This document shows positions 11,497 to 22,081 of a stretch of 64,000 nucleotides of DNA, piece by piece. Within the stretch, counting starts at the first letter, position 1; each line of letters starts with the position of its first letter. The position numbers and the translations under genes are program-made. The DNA lies in NCBI GenBank assembly GCA_963681505.1, contig OY811979.1, positions 5,316,473 to 5,380,472 on the forward strand. The letters are read 5' to 3'. The notes under the pieces are model-generated. The model was not told the origin of the DNA, did not search any database, and saw nothing but the letters and a program-made list of their open reading frames with translations. This DNA is from Eunapius fragilis. Lineage: Eukaryota > Porifera > Demospongiae > Spongillida > Spongillidae.

Positions 11497-11795
11497 CTAA
11501 TTGATGCGCATCCACCCCTCGTCGGATGGGGTGGGGCTGGCCTGGATACATGCACGAGTTTATTAACGAAATGCTGCGTATTGTAGTTATTATTGAAGCT
11601 AACGGGAGTGTTGAAATTATAATTACCTGCGATAGTAATTAAATTTTTGTCTTGATTTTTGTATAACGTTGCATACTTACAACGCAATGAAAAATAAAAT
11701 TCGAATTCAGCCCAATTTTTAGTATTTTTTGAGTTTATTTAGAATTCAATTTGAAATAAAATGCAAGATGACCGCCGATGTATGGCCATTTCTCC
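11497..11795 (+). repeat. Dispersed repeat, copy 2 (uninterrupted)
   Basis: This matches copy 1 at 7216-7765 but lacks its MITE. It ends at GCCATTTCTCCATA, where a DUF6589-like open frame begins at once, so the repeat is probably the 5' part of that element. Confidence 0.75.
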
Positions 11796-12460
11796 ATATG
11801 GAGAAGACTGTACAAGTCCTGCTCAACTATTGATGGAGGATCGCTATTCCAGCTAAGGAATGTCATAAACAGGCGTAATGTAGTGTCTGATGTCTCCAAA
11901 GACCTCACTGCTTGTGAGGAATTTCTAGAACTTGTGGTAGTGGGTCATGTCTTAGCAGCTGCTGTTCAGAATGTGGGTGTTGCAAACACAAGGCAGCTAT
12001 CTGACAAGATAATATCTTCTGCTGATCCTATAGCAGCTGTGAGGAGTATTGTGGAGACATTGTGCAGTCAGGCTGTCTGTGTTTCCCTTACCAAAGCAGT
12101 CAAAAAAAGCCATGCAGTGGACAAAATGACAACGTTTTGGAATATGCACGAGTAACCCTATATTTAGGTTTGCTTCTACTGGATTTTAAGGATGCCATAA
12201 AGGAAGGTGATGGAACTAGAGTACTACGATGCTGGAAATCATCTTTCGGGCCACAGGTCATAAGAGCTATTGTATTGAAGTCTTCATCTTTTTGATGCAA
12301 TACTATTACACCCTCCCACCAAGACATGCAGAGCAAATGCTAAAAAAAAAAACATTCCAGCGGATCTCCGTATGGAGCATATGAACCATCTTATCAAAGA
12401 TGCAGTTAGCCACCTTGGAGCAAACAAACACCCAAACAATAATAATGAGAGCCATGCTGC
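11778..12460 (+). pseudogene. DUF6589-type element protein, broken copy
   Basis: The frame opens with LFQLRNVINRRNVVSDV and EEFLELVVVGHVLAAAVQ. After a frame change it gives LGLLLLDFKDAIKEGDG and VLRCWKSSF, then LPPRHAEQML, then RMEHMNHLIKD and HLGANKH. The order 'DAIREGDG.R.LRCW - LPPR.A - MEHLN...IK.LGANK' is the C-terminal half of DUF6589 proteins as I know them. At least two frame changes and an A-run interrupt it, so the copy is dead. It directly follows the dispersed repeat at 11497. The function of the family is unknown to me; a transposon origin is inferred from copy number and from the adjoining repeat. Confidence 0.6.
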
Positions 12461-12544
12461 CCTTTATCGTCTGACTGACTACTCAAATAGGCTGCCTTCA
12501 ACCCTTTCGCGTTAAGATTTGCTACCTATAAACACAGATGTACA

Positions 12545-12703
12545 GGAACATGTCCCAGTACACCTGAACAAAATGCACGTGCAATGCGATCATCTTGTAC
12601 CTGATCTTTCATCAAAGCAATTAGCGGTGACACAACTATCACGATACTCCAAGGGTAGCACTGCGAAACAAAAAACGATTTCCCGCTACCTGTAGGAAGG
12701 CTT
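12545..12703 (-). pseudogene. RecQ-like superfamily-2 helicase fragment
   Basis: The minus-strand frame reads SLPTGSGKSFFVSQC, then IVIVVSPLIALMKDQVQDDR. PTGSGKS is Walker A (motif I) and VVSPLIALMKDQV is the motif Ia region of RecQ-family DNA helicases. The usual spacer between them is about 20 residues and here it is shorter, so some sequence is lost. No downstream DEAH motif was found. It starts about 85 bp beyond the DUF6589 remnant and runs the other way. It is either a remnant of a multicopy RecQ-like gene or of a helicase-bearing element. Confidence 0.6.
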
Positions 12704-12946
12704 ATATAGCTATTTAACAGTCCATACTGATGACTTGAATGTTATCAATTACGTAGATATTCCATGCTGTGCAAATTGAGTGGATGAGGAGTCCATTTTT
12801 TGTCTTTCATGACAAGACCGCCCTCTGTCAGGTCGAGGCTGAAACACGTCTGCACTCATGAAAGCTCTTTTTGCTCTGCAATGCATTTGCAAATAATGTA
12901 TACTTGTTATACCTTAAAATATATGTAATATAAAGATATTAAAACT

Positions 12947-12984
12947 GTCTAGCTATTTTCTTACGGCAAAGAAAATAGCTAGAC
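12947..12984. repeat. Perfect 16-bp stem hairpin
   Basis: GTCTAGCTATTTTCTT (12947-12962) is followed after a 6-base loop by its exact reverse complement (12969-12984). It lies about 240 bp beyond the helicase fragment and could be an internal terminal structure of a small element. Confidence 0.75.
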
Positions 12985-14102
12985 CACCAAAAGGAGGGGC
13001 AAATAGTGTGGGAAGACATGCACGAGATTAAGCGTTGTACAATTGCGAGGATACATGGATTTATATATCTGCTTTTTATGCATGCGTAACCCCAGAAGGT
13101 CGATTTAGCTAGACACTGTCCGGCCCATATTTATAAATTTAATTGTGAGTTGGACAGTCATCATCTCATATGCCATGCAACACAAGTACTTTCATTGAGG
13201 CGGTATTCTCTTCATATACTTGTACTAATGTACTTCTGGTACCAATTCCATATTTAAAGAAGTGTTCCTTATACCTGTGATATGCTCCAATGGTGACTGA
13301 TGGCAGCTACAGGCTCAGTATCCACATGTTTCTGCAGATCATAAACATGCACATGTAACCCCCCTTAATTGGCATTTTCATAGCCTTGTGCGTACAAAGC
13401 CCATGTACTTAGTTAACCCTACTTTGCTGAAGGTGTGAGTTGTGAGTAGTAACGGAGAATGCGTACGGGGGAATGCTTACTGGTATGAGGCCAATGGGAT
13501 TATATTTATATCTATCGTAAACCACTAAAGGTGGAGGTAGGGTGGGTTAACCCCACCCCCCAAATTTTTTTCTGGCTACGAGCCTTCCTGATGCTGGGAA
13601 AGGGGGGGGGGGGGGGGGGCGTAGCTTAATAGTCCGTTATTAACACTCAATGTTAATAAAATGTAGTGGGTCATATAGCTTTTTCAAGTTTGATTTGTTG
13701 TTTTGAATATAAACTAGTAACTAGTAAAATGCCAATCAAATTTCTTCAAAGTCTCGTCAATGTCATATGCTGTTAATAAATCAAGTTAATTAAAAGTTGT
13801 CGTATATTGTTTTGTCAATGTAGTTAAATGCAAGCTATTTGATTACTGCTAAAGGTATGTGAATTTTGACAATGCCACCCATATTACATTAAATGTGGTT
13901 TATTGTATGTTCATAAAGTCATTAAGATTGGCAAGGAATTATATTCATTTAAAAAAGCGTTGTGTTCTTTTGCAAAGACCCTGTATAAACGATTGATGTC
14001 TTTATGAACACACCTTTGCTATTAAACCTCTAGAACTAATTTTTTGGCCGCATGAAAACATATCGCGTGCGCGAATGTAATAATGAATTTAATTAAGCCT
14101 GA
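12985..14102. other. No gene recognised
   Basis: This is AT-rich sequence with one G-run (about 13601-13619). Nothing coding or structured was identified up to the start of the Helitron-like copy A. Confidence 0.5.
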
Positions 14103-15303
14103 TCTGAACCTGCGGCAGCAGGTTCAATATAGGATTGATTGAGGGTTGATGAATGTCATTAATAAAACTTCACTAGCGTCTGGAGGGACAACGGAGAAAC
14201 GGATCGCTTATCTCTTTATCGCGATGGAATGAGAGCACAACGACCTACAGTTCTACGTTGGTTTCGTGTCATAAAACGGTGTGGTAACAGGTTATACTAA
14301 TAGAGAAACAAACATTTTCCTGTTTCTCGTGCCCAGTCCTAAAATAATTCTCCATCGTCGTCGTCGTCGTCGTCGTCGTCGTCTTCTTAGGAAGGGCTAG
14401 GAACGGTTTAGAAGGACGGGAGTAGTACCAATCGCTTCGAAATTTACCGGCACGTTATCCATACATGTCATATAGACACATATCAAGTTCTATTTAATAA
14501 TGTATGTAATAGATATTTATTAATAACTTTAGGCACTCTAACCTGCACAATAAAAATTTGGTGTTCCTATCGCAGTTTAGTTGTTAGTGAAGTTGTTTTT
14601 CTAAAAATGCCTTCGCGTAATCAAAAGAAGAAATCTAAGCAATGAGCGGAATACCTCCAAAAGCAAGACGAGAACAAAGCTAAAGCCCGAGCGCTCTACA
14701 AGGCCGATCCCGAAAAGAAGAAGGCCTCTGTACGCGACAGCTACAACGCGGATATTGAATCTAAGCGATCTGCTAAAAGGCGGCGATATAAAGAGGACCT
14801 TGAGGAGAACCGTGCTGCTAAAAGGCGGCTATATGAAGAGGACCTCGAGGAGAACCGTGCTGCTAAAAGGCGGCGATATGAAGAGGACCTCGAGGGGAAC
14901 CGCGCTGCTAACAGGCGGCGATATGAAGAGGACCTCGAGGAGAACCGTGCTGCTAAAAGGCGGCGATATGAAGAGGACCTCGAGGAGAACCGTGCTGCTA
15001 AAAGGCGGCGATATGAAGAGGACCTCGAGGAGAACCGTGCTGCTAAAAGGCGGCGATATGAAGAGGACCTCGAGGAGAACCGTGCTGCTAAAAGGCGGCG
15101 ATATGAAGAGGACCTCGAGGAGAACCGTGCTGCTAAAAGGCGGCGATATGAAGAGGACCTCGAGGAGAACCCTGCTGTTAAAAGGCGGCGATATGAAGAG
15201 ACCTCGAGGAGAACCATGCTGCTAAAAGGCGGCGATATGAAGAGGACCTCGAGGGGAACCGCGCTGCTAACAGGCAGAAATACGAGGACAATTCAGCTGC
15301 CAT
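14103..15303 (+). mobile_element. Helitron-like element, copy A (3'-truncated)
   Basis: It begins A^TCTGAACC. The first 20 bp form a perfect hairpin (GAACCTGC, loop GGCA, GCAGGTTC) followed by AATATAGG. This start is shared exactly with copy B at 27321 on the other strand. A (CGT)n(CTT)n tract lies at 14353-14388. Coding follows from the start codon at about 14607 (MPSRNQKK), with a 15-residue repeat RYEEDLEENRAAKRR, about 11 units long. Identity with B stops at about 15303 (GCTGCCATTAA). Copy A is broken. The class (rolling-circle) is inferred from the A^TC start and from recall of similar repeat proteins; no Rep/helicase domain is present here. Confidence 0.6.
14770..15290 (+). repeat. 45-bp coding minisatellite (RYEEDLEENRAAKRR)
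   Basis: About 11 units of 45 bp encode an alternating basic/acidic 15-residue helix-like repeat, one strongly charged block per unit. Units are nearly identical, which suggests recent expansion or homogenisation. Apparent long ORFs in the other frames and strand (RRLLAARFSSRSSSY and others) are shadows of this array. Confidence 0.9.
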
Positions 15304-15483
15304 TAATTCATCACTGGCTATATTTTCAGGTTTCATTTTTGTCCTTAATGTTACACTTAATAACCATCAATAAAAAAAAGCATAAACACATTTGGAGTAA
15401 TATTGAATAAATTACATGATTATACCAACAGATTAAATGGAAAGTGAATGGGCATGGTTGTTTATTTGTTGCTTCAAAAGCTT

Positions 15484-16994
15484 TCACATCAACTTCCTAT
15501 GCTTCGCACAATTTTCGCTGTGTGCATCCCATGATTTGAGCTGAAAGGAAAACTACAGTTAATATCAAAAAATATAGAACCAGTTATTGGGTGTGGGGAT
15601 ATACACAAACCAAAGGGGCTGTGGTTACCTGACAGTCTCTTCCACAATACCACTCCTACTGACACCCCGAACACAGGTATGTTGCCTCATTACCACAGCG
15701 TGAGCACATGCGTACGCTCTTTGGTTTGGACTTCTGGGACGAGGCAGGAATTGGCTGAACTTTTGATGGTTGACCGATGCCTTGGTTTGGGGTCGACGCC
15801 TGCTTCGTTGGGATGGAAACCGAGCTTGGAAATGGACTGTGGTGACCTTCAAGAAATTCCTCGGTCGGATACAGCATGCGCTGGGACACAGGCCCGCCAC
15901 CACCACAGCCATGCTGTGCATGCTGCAAGCTACTGCCGGGTACATGGGCAGGTACAGGAGACGGGAAATACACACCGGCCTGGACCAACGCCTTTGGCTG
16001 TGGAGGCATTAGTCCAGGCATTCCCGCCTACAGAGCGTACTCCGAACCCGAAGGTTGGTGGTGTTGGACAAACATGGGTGAGGATGACTGTGCTAGCTGG
16101 ATGTCGCGAGTGGCCTGCATGTTGCCAGAAGGCATGGTATTGTGTATGTGGGGCAAAGGCTGGGGCGTGTACACAATGTAGTAAGTAGGAGGGGAGGACA
16201 TAAAGGTGGCCGCCACATCCAGCCCCGCACTGGAGGTGGGGGCGTGGCCTGTGCCCACTGCTGCTGCCAATTGGACCGACACACCAACAACGGGGCTGGA
16301 GGCAAGCGGGTGCTGGCATGGCCTGGGTACCACCTTGACCTTGATGGCAGTCTTGTGTGCGTCATCTCCAATGACCGGCTGACCGTGCTTTCTGACCTGC
16401 TGGGCAACATGCTCGTATTTCTTGCCATTGGCTTGGAATTTCTTCAAAGGCAGCCATGAGCTTATTCTCGTTTGATTCCACAAAGGCATCCTGGATGGCC
16501 TTCAGCATTTCTTCTGACCCCGAGCTGCCCGAATGACTTGTGGTGCCCGCCACAGATGACGCACCCTTGTGTAAAGCACACTTGGCCACGGCTTGGTCAT
16601 TCTTGCCTAGCGACGAGATCCAATGGGTCAAACCATCTCCCCTTTCTAACGATTTTAGTGCCTTTGATGTCCCGGGGAGAGGGCCAACAACAGAGGAACT
16701 CACTGGAGACGTGCCCTTCTCAGTTCCTTCACTTGGAATAGGACAGTCCTCATTGGACTGGCCTTTAGCTGAAACAATGGTAAATGGCTTATTGCTGTGG
16801 GACTGGGCACCAGTGGAAAGCGGAAAAGTCGACAACTTGTTGTGGCTTGTGTCAGATGAAGTGCTAGTACAGGTGTCGGCAAGGGAGTGTGAAGCAATGC
16901 AGTGGTCTTTCGAAGACGTTGTGGTGCATGTGTACGTGAGTATGAAAGGGGCTGGGGCCAAGGATGCTTGCTGCTTCACGTGCATCTGTTGTTG
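15484..16994 (-). CDS. MYND-type zinc-finger protein, C-terminal exons
   Basis: A large exon (16994 to 15629, acceptor at 16995-16996, donor GTAACC) encodes a Ser/Thr/Pro/Gln-rich region with a helical stretch (EEMLKAIQDAFVESNENKLM). It ends in the first half of a MYND finger, CSRCGNEATYLCSGC...EWYCGRDCQ. The last exon (15540 to 15484) supplies LKSWDAHSENCAKHRKLM and a stop, completing the C-x2-C / C-x2-C / C-x3-C / H-x3-C MYND pattern. MYND fingers bind Pro-rich peptides and are common in transcriptional corepressors and chromatin proteins; a C-terminal MYND recalls DEAF1. Two frame changes (about 16440 and 16020) and one in-frame TAG inside the finger occur in the large exon. They may be assembly errors, or the gene may be dead. 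Confidence 0.6.
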
Positions 16995-17004
16995 CTTAGG
17001 TGTC

Positions 17005-18450
17005 AGCCCGGGAGGGGGAGGGAGAGAGAGGAGAGAGGGAGGAGAGAGGGGGGAGGGAGAGGGAGGAGAGAGGGAGGAGAGAGGGAGAGAGGGGGAGGGA
17101 GAGGGAGGAGAGAGGGAGAGAGGGGGGAGGGAGAGGGAGGAGAGAGGGGGGAGGGAGAGGGAGAGGGAGGAGAGAGGGGGAGGGAGAGAGGGGGGGAGGG
17201 AGAGAGAGGGGGAGGGAGAGGGAGGAGAGAGGGGGGAGGGAGAGGGAGGGGGGAGGGAGAGGGAGGGGGGAGGGAGAGGGAGGGGGGAGGGAGAGGGAGG
17301 GGGAGGGAGAGGGAGAGGGAGGAGAGAGGGGGAGGGAGAGAGAGGAGAGAGGGGGGAGGGAGAGGGAGGAGAGAGGGAGAGGGGGAGAGAGGAGTGAGGG
17401 GGGAGGAAGAGGGAGGAGAGAAGGGGGAGGGAGAGGGAGGGAGGGAGGAGAGAGATGGGGAGGGAGAGGGAGGGAGGGAGGGAGGGAGAGGGAGGAGTAA
17501 GGGGGAGAGAGGGGGAGAGAGAGGGAGGAGAGAGGGGGGAGGGAGAGGGAGGAGAGAGGGAGGAGAGAGGGAGGAGAGAGGGGGGAGGGAGAGGGAGGAG
17601 AGGGGGGGGAGGGAGAGGGAGGAGAGAGGGGGAGGGAGAGAGAGGAGAGAGGGGGAGGGAGAGAGAGGAGAGCTCTAGGGAGGAGGGAGAGGGAGGAGAG
17701 AGGGGGAGGAGAGGCAGGAGAGATGGGGAGGAGAGAGGGGGAGGAGAGAGGGGGGAGGAGAGAGATGGGGAGGGAGAGAGAGGGAAGGGAGAGGGAGGAG
17801 AGAGATGGGGAGGAGAGAGGGGGAGGGAGAGGGAGAAGAGAGGGAGGGAGGGAGAGGGAGGAGAGAGATGGGGAGGGAGAGGGAGGGAGGGAGAGGGAGG
17901 AGAGGGGGAGAGAGAGGGAGGTAAGAGGGGGAGGGAGAGGAAAGAGAGAGGGGGAGGGAGAGGGAGGAGAGAGTGGGGAGGGAGAGGGAGGGAGGGAGAG
18001 GGAGGGAGGGAGAGGGAGGAGAGAGATGGGGAGGGAGGGAGAGGGAGGAGAGAGATGGGGAGGGAAAGGGAGGAGAGAGGGAGGGAGGGAGAGAGAGGGA
18101 GGAGAGAGGGGGGAGGGAGAGGGAGGAGAGAGAGGGGAGGGAGAGGGAGGGAGAGGGAGGAGAGTAATGGGGAGGGAGAGGGAGGGAGAGAGAGAGGGGG
18201 GAGGGAGAGGGAGGAGAGAGTGGGGAGGGAGAGGGAGGAAGAGGGAGGAGAGAGATGGGGAGGGAAAGGGAGGAGAGAGGGGGAGGGAGAGAGAGGAGAG
18301 AGGGGGAGGGAGAGAGGAGAGAGGGAGGAGGGAGAGGGAGGAGAGAGGGGGGGGAGAGGGGGAGGGAGAGGGGGGAGAGAGGGGGAGAGAGGGGGAGGGA
18401 GAGAGAGGAGAGAGAGGGAGGAGAGAGGGGGAGGAGAGGGAGGAGATGTG
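17005..18450. repeat. 1.4-kb pure purine strand (GGGAGA)n
   Basis: For about 1,440 bp the plus strand is almost only G and A, in irregular repeats of GGGAGGGAGAGGGAGGAGAGA. Long ORFs exist in all frames on both strands (up to 486 codons of Ser/Pro/Leu on minus, Arg/Glu/Gly on plus). They are simply the absence of T-containing stops on the purine strand and are not genes. The tract lies in an intron or spacer between the MYND exon and spectrin-repeat exons, both transcribed from the minus strand. Mirror-symmetric polypurine DNA of this length can form triplex (H-DNA). Confidence 0.95.
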
Positions 18451-18479
18451 TGTCATACTGGGCGTTCACCTGGGAGAAG

Positions 18480-19494
18480 TCAGCTCCCAGGTGCTTCTGC
18501 GAGGAGAGATGTTTCTCTGCTTGGGTCAGCCACTGCAGACACTTGTCCAGCTGTGCCAGTGTCTCCTGCTTGGCCTCCAACGCCTGCTCAAATGCAGTTG
18601 TTCTGTGTGTAGAAGATACATTGTACATGTATGTGACTGTAGGCCATTACTAGACATAGAGTGGTATGATAGAGAAGAGGGAGGGGAGGGGCACATATGG
18701 AACCCCAACAACCACATACACACACATACACATATGAAAACACATACATACAAACACACACATACATGTACATGTATGAAAACACACATACACATACACA
18801 CACATGTCACCTACACACATGCACACATACACACACACACTCCATATCTTTACCTTTCTTTAGCTGCATATGGCTCCATGCTTTGGCCATGCCGTCGAGC
18901 TTCTTGTGCATGACAGAAGAACTGACGTAGCTACCCCCAGCCCCCTGGAGCAGCTTGGAGGCCTGGGCCTGGACCCTCTCCAGGGTACCCTCCTTGAAGG
19001 TTACTTGCTGTTGGATCTCCTGGGTGAGTAACGGGGGAGGGTGAAGGGGTGGGGAGGGTGAAGGGGTGGGGAGGGTGAAGGGATGGGGAGGGTGAAGGGG
19101 TGGGGGAGGGTGAAGGGGTAGGGAGGGTGAAGGGGTGGGGAGGGTGAAGGGATGGGGGAGGGTGAAGGGGTGGGGGTGGGGGAGGGTGACTGGGTGGAGG
19201 TGGGTGAGTAGAAGATAATACAAACGGTTGCAGAGAGGTCAAAGGAAGTTCTTGGTACATGTACATGTGGGTGCTTATGTGTGTGCGCACGATAAGTTAC
19301 ACAAATGCACAGCTGAATGTGTGCGTACATGTACATGTATATGTACACGCACACACACACACTCCTATTTTCTGTTTCTCTAGCAGTGCTTGTATGCTCT
19401 CCATATCACTGGCGTTGGGGTTCATGTTGGCCATCTCGAGGTCCATGTTGTTCAGCCATAGCATGAAGGAGAGTAGAAGCTGGTCCACTGTGTG
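18480..19494 (-). CDS. Spectrin-repeat protein exons (spectraplakin-like)
   Basis: Three minus-strand exons have good splice sites. 19494-19373: LLSFMLWLNNMDLEM and ASDMESIQALLEKQK. 19019-18854: EIQQQVTFKEGTLERV, KLLQGAG and KKLDGMAKAWSHMQ. 18602-18480: FEQALEAKQETLAQLDKC, LQWLTQAEKHL and LGADFSQ before GTGAAC. The WL..(E/M) and K...L....W spacing over about 105 residues is the three-helix spectrin repeat, closest in feel to dystonin/MACF1 or dystrophin rods that crosslink actin and microtubules at the cortex. Only about 1.3 repeats are visible. No actin-binding, EF-hand or GAS2 domain is in the window. The exons could belong to the same transcript as the MYND exons downstream, but that combination would be unusual and is not shown. 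Confidence 0.6.
19030..19200. repeat. 17-19-bp minisatellite GGGTGAAGGGGTGGGGA
   Basis: About 9 units fill the intron between two spectrin-repeat exons and start 10 bp from the splice acceptor at 19020. Confidence 0.9.
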
Positions 19495-19539
19495 CTAAGG
19501 GGCTCCAACACTGCCTGGAGTTTGATCAGGCTGCAAGAA

Positions 19540-19850
19540 GGGGAGATGGTGGGGAGGAGGAGGGGGAGGAGGAGGGGAGGGAGGAGGGGAGAAGAGGGAG
19601 AGCAGAAGGGGAGGAGAGGGAAAAGAGGAGGGAGGGGAGGAGGGGAGGAAGGGGAAGAGGAGGGATGGGAGGAAGGGGAAGAGGAGGGGAGGAAGGGGAA
19701 GAAGAGGGAGGGGAGGAGGGGAGGAAGGGGAAGAGGAGGGAGAGGGGAGGAAGGGGAAGAGGAGGGAGGGGAGGAGGGGAGGAAGGGGAAGAGGAGGGAG
19801 AGGGGAGGAGGGGAGGAAGGGGAAGAGGAGGGAGGAGAGAAAGAGAGTTT
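19540..19850. repeat. Purine-rich GGAAGAGGAGGGA repeat
   Basis: This is a second polypurine array of about 310 bp with unit GGGGAAGAGGAGGGAGGGGA, independent in unit from the 17-kb tract. It lies just upstream (minus-strand sense) of the first spectrin-repeat exon seen. Confidence 0.9.
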
Positions 19851-20330
19851 ATTACATGCACACCCCCCTCCGCCCCCCCATCCCTATCCTAATGCTTTGC
19901 TCACATACTGATAAGCTATTCCGAGGGGGGGAGGCAAAGAATCTTTGAAGAGAGGAGTACAAATCTGCTTTTAAAATAAAAATCTAACTTAAGAGAAAAA
20001 GTATACAAGGGATTTTAAAACGAGGGCGTAGGAGGTACCACCACCCTACGCCCCTTACATTGCATTTTCGTATCTTTTTTGTTTTCGCAGTGAAAGTAAC
20101 TCATTAGCACCCAAGTACAATTTTTAGACCCTCGCTAAAATCTAGTTAACGTTTTAACCCGGCCGTTCCCGAGATACGTGTGGTAGGTGGTAGGTTTAAT
20201 TACCAGGTTAAAACATGCTCAAGGCACGTTGTACTTCGGTACTAACAAGCTACTTTCACTGCGGTGAATCGATCGATGTCAATCTCATGTGAATCTGAAG
20301 GTATACAAGTTCTTGGTTGCCTGATCAGGG

Positions 20331-20358
20331 AGGGGGGGGGGGGGGGGGGGGGGGGGGG
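20331..20358 (+). repeat. G28 homopolymer
   Basis: An uninterrupted run of about 28 G, followed by GGGGAGGGG-type sequence. Confidence 0.9.
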
Positions 20359-20424
20359 CATGGAGGGGAGGGGAAGGGGGTATTGAGCAATAGAGACACA
20401 TGAATCCAGGCCACATGTTTTCAG

Positions 20425-20545
20425 CCTGCATAGAACATACCCAACGCATGGAGGGTCATCAATGCTGTCCCCTGCATGTCATGGCACGACACTGCTGTTC
20501 CCTCCACTTCTTCTTCGATGGCTGCCACTGCCAGCAATCTACGAA
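20425..20545 (-). CDS. Possible short exon, unrecognised
   Basis: The minus-strand frame LLAVAAIEEEVEGTAVSC, then TALMTLHALGMFYAG and a stop, is not low complexity and looks coding. No family was recognised. It lies upstream of the spectrin-repeat exons on the same strand but ends in a stop, so it cannot be spliced in as read. It may be the end of a neighbouring gene. Confidence 0.25.
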
Positions 20546-20770
20546 GCTGAGAGAAAGACGGACGTTAACTAGTACTTAGAACAGAGAAAAAAAGGGTGTC
20601 GCACCACCGAGACAACAGCCACTTACCCAACTTCCCCTGTCTCTCTCTGTTCCTCTTTTTTTTGAGGGCCTTACTTAGACACGAGTCCTTCTTTTTGCTG
20701 TCCATAATTATTTGTTTGTTTACCCACGTGGGTGAGTATTAAATTTGAATAATTTATTTATTATCGCAGC

Positions 20771-22081
20771 ATGCAAGCCAGAAGGGTGTTATGCGATGCG
20801 AGTCAGTGGTATTGCCAGGCACGCGTTGCCACATTTTTCAGGCTCCGGAGTACCAGGCCGCGTGTCTATCCGCTTCCAGCAACCCTCAATAATGCCCCAG
20901 CGGGCCTTTCAGCCTACTTTTACACTCTGCATGGGACGGGGCAGCAGTTCGTACGAGCCAAAGACGCAGACGAGCGTTGAACGGCATCGCCACGAACTCT
21001 CACCTCTCGGCCATGGCCTCATGCAACCTCTACGACGAAGCCTTTGAGGCCTATGACAAGATGCGCGCGCAGCGCCTCAGTCCAGCTAGACTTCCAGTGG
21101 CGGATCCAGGGGGGGGGTCCAGGGTGTCTGGACCCCCCCCTCGAACCTGAATATGAATATAATTAGCATATGACGTGTCGCACGTGAGATATATATTTCT
21201 ACGGAGTGCACTTCGTGAAGTTGCTAAATAGCTTATCTTATTGCTTATTCATTGGTTAGTACTATTTTTTAGTTCTGTAAATTGCGAGATACGTAATAGG
21301 CTGGTATTTATACGTAAGATAAATGTATTCCAAAATGCTAACCCACGGTCGTAATATAGAGCGATTCTTTCCGCATGCAGTTATTTTGATTAGTGCTCTA
21401 TTATTAGTACCCATCAAGGTAGAATGCATCTTGCTGCAAGACCATTGCAAATTTACATTTTATATTATAAATTTTAACAAAGAAACTAAGCCGGCGCATG
21501 TAACGTACAATGCAAATCTGCGACGAAACACACTAGCCGTATAAATCCGCAAAACCACAATAGCCTGGAAACCAGAATGTAACGGAGTGGCACGCATTTA
21601 TTGGTTATGATTGTTTCCGTTTCTAATCCCCCTAAATGTACAATCTGTGGAATGTGTGTAAAACAATTTTTCGGTAAATTTTAAGTGGTTCAAATAGCAA
21701 AGGAAACCGCATGCATGTAACAACACAGCCATTTAAATCCATAAGACTACAATAGCCTGGAAACCCGGCAGAATGTAACGGAGTGTCACTCATTTATTGG
21801 TGTTGATTGCCTTAGTTTCCAATCCCCGGCCCCTTTACATGTACAATCTGTGGAAAAATTGGAATGCGCACCAAAAAAAATTTTGCGCGCTTCGCGCGCG
21901 CCCCTCCCCCTCATCAATTATTCATATCGGACCCCCCCCTCGCCTAAATCCTGCATCCGCCCCTGACTTCCACACGTTCGGCACCCTCCTGCGCTGGCGG
22001 CGAGCAAGGACGTGCAGTGCGGGCTGGAGAAGGCTCAGGCTGTGTGGTCGGAGCTGTCGACGCGACGTGGCTTGGGTGCAT
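20771..22081 (+). pseudogene. PPR-like coding sequence split by a transposon
   Basis: The upstream part has FFRLRSTRPRVYPLPATL, then after a frame change NSHLSAMASCNLYDEAFEAY and DKMRAQRLSP. After the insertion at 21097-21964 it resumes with DFHTFGTLLR and, in another frame, SKDVQCGLEKAQAVWSEL. The pattern 'A...Y..M....LSPD..TF.TLL.A' is a pentatricopeptide (PPR) repeat. Animal PPR proteins (PTCD1, PTCD3, LRPPRC) act on mitochondrial RNA. A donor GTAAGT follows at 22082. The mobile element lies inside the coding exon and the frame changes at least twice, so this copy should be inactive. I can read two repeats at most. Confidence 0.45.
21097..21964. mobile_element. hAT-like non-autonomous element, 8-bp target duplication
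   Basis: The ends are GTGGCGGATCCAGG (21097) and the inverted CCTGCATCCGCCCCT (21964). The flanking 8-mer GACTTCCA is exact on both sides (21089-21096 and 21965-21972). The CAGTGGCGGAT-type end next to a G-run is a widespread hAT MITE signature. Inside, about 120 bp (21541-21660) is duplicated at 21733-21855 (CAATAGCCTGGAAAC, AATGTAACGGAGTG). No transposase is encoded. Confidence 0.75.

Noticed and set aside
14741-15225. 156-158-codon ORFs (RRLLAARFSSRS, LLKGGDMKRTSR)
   Set aside because: Out-of-frame and antisense shadows of the charged 45-bp coding repeat of copy A; the same holds for 25831-26411 in copy B.
16996-18456. 486-codon minus-strand ORF and several 160-390-codon plus-strand ORFs
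   Set aside because: They exist because a polypurine strand contains almost no stop codons; composition is pure Ser/Pro/Leu or Arg/Glu/Gly with no domain.
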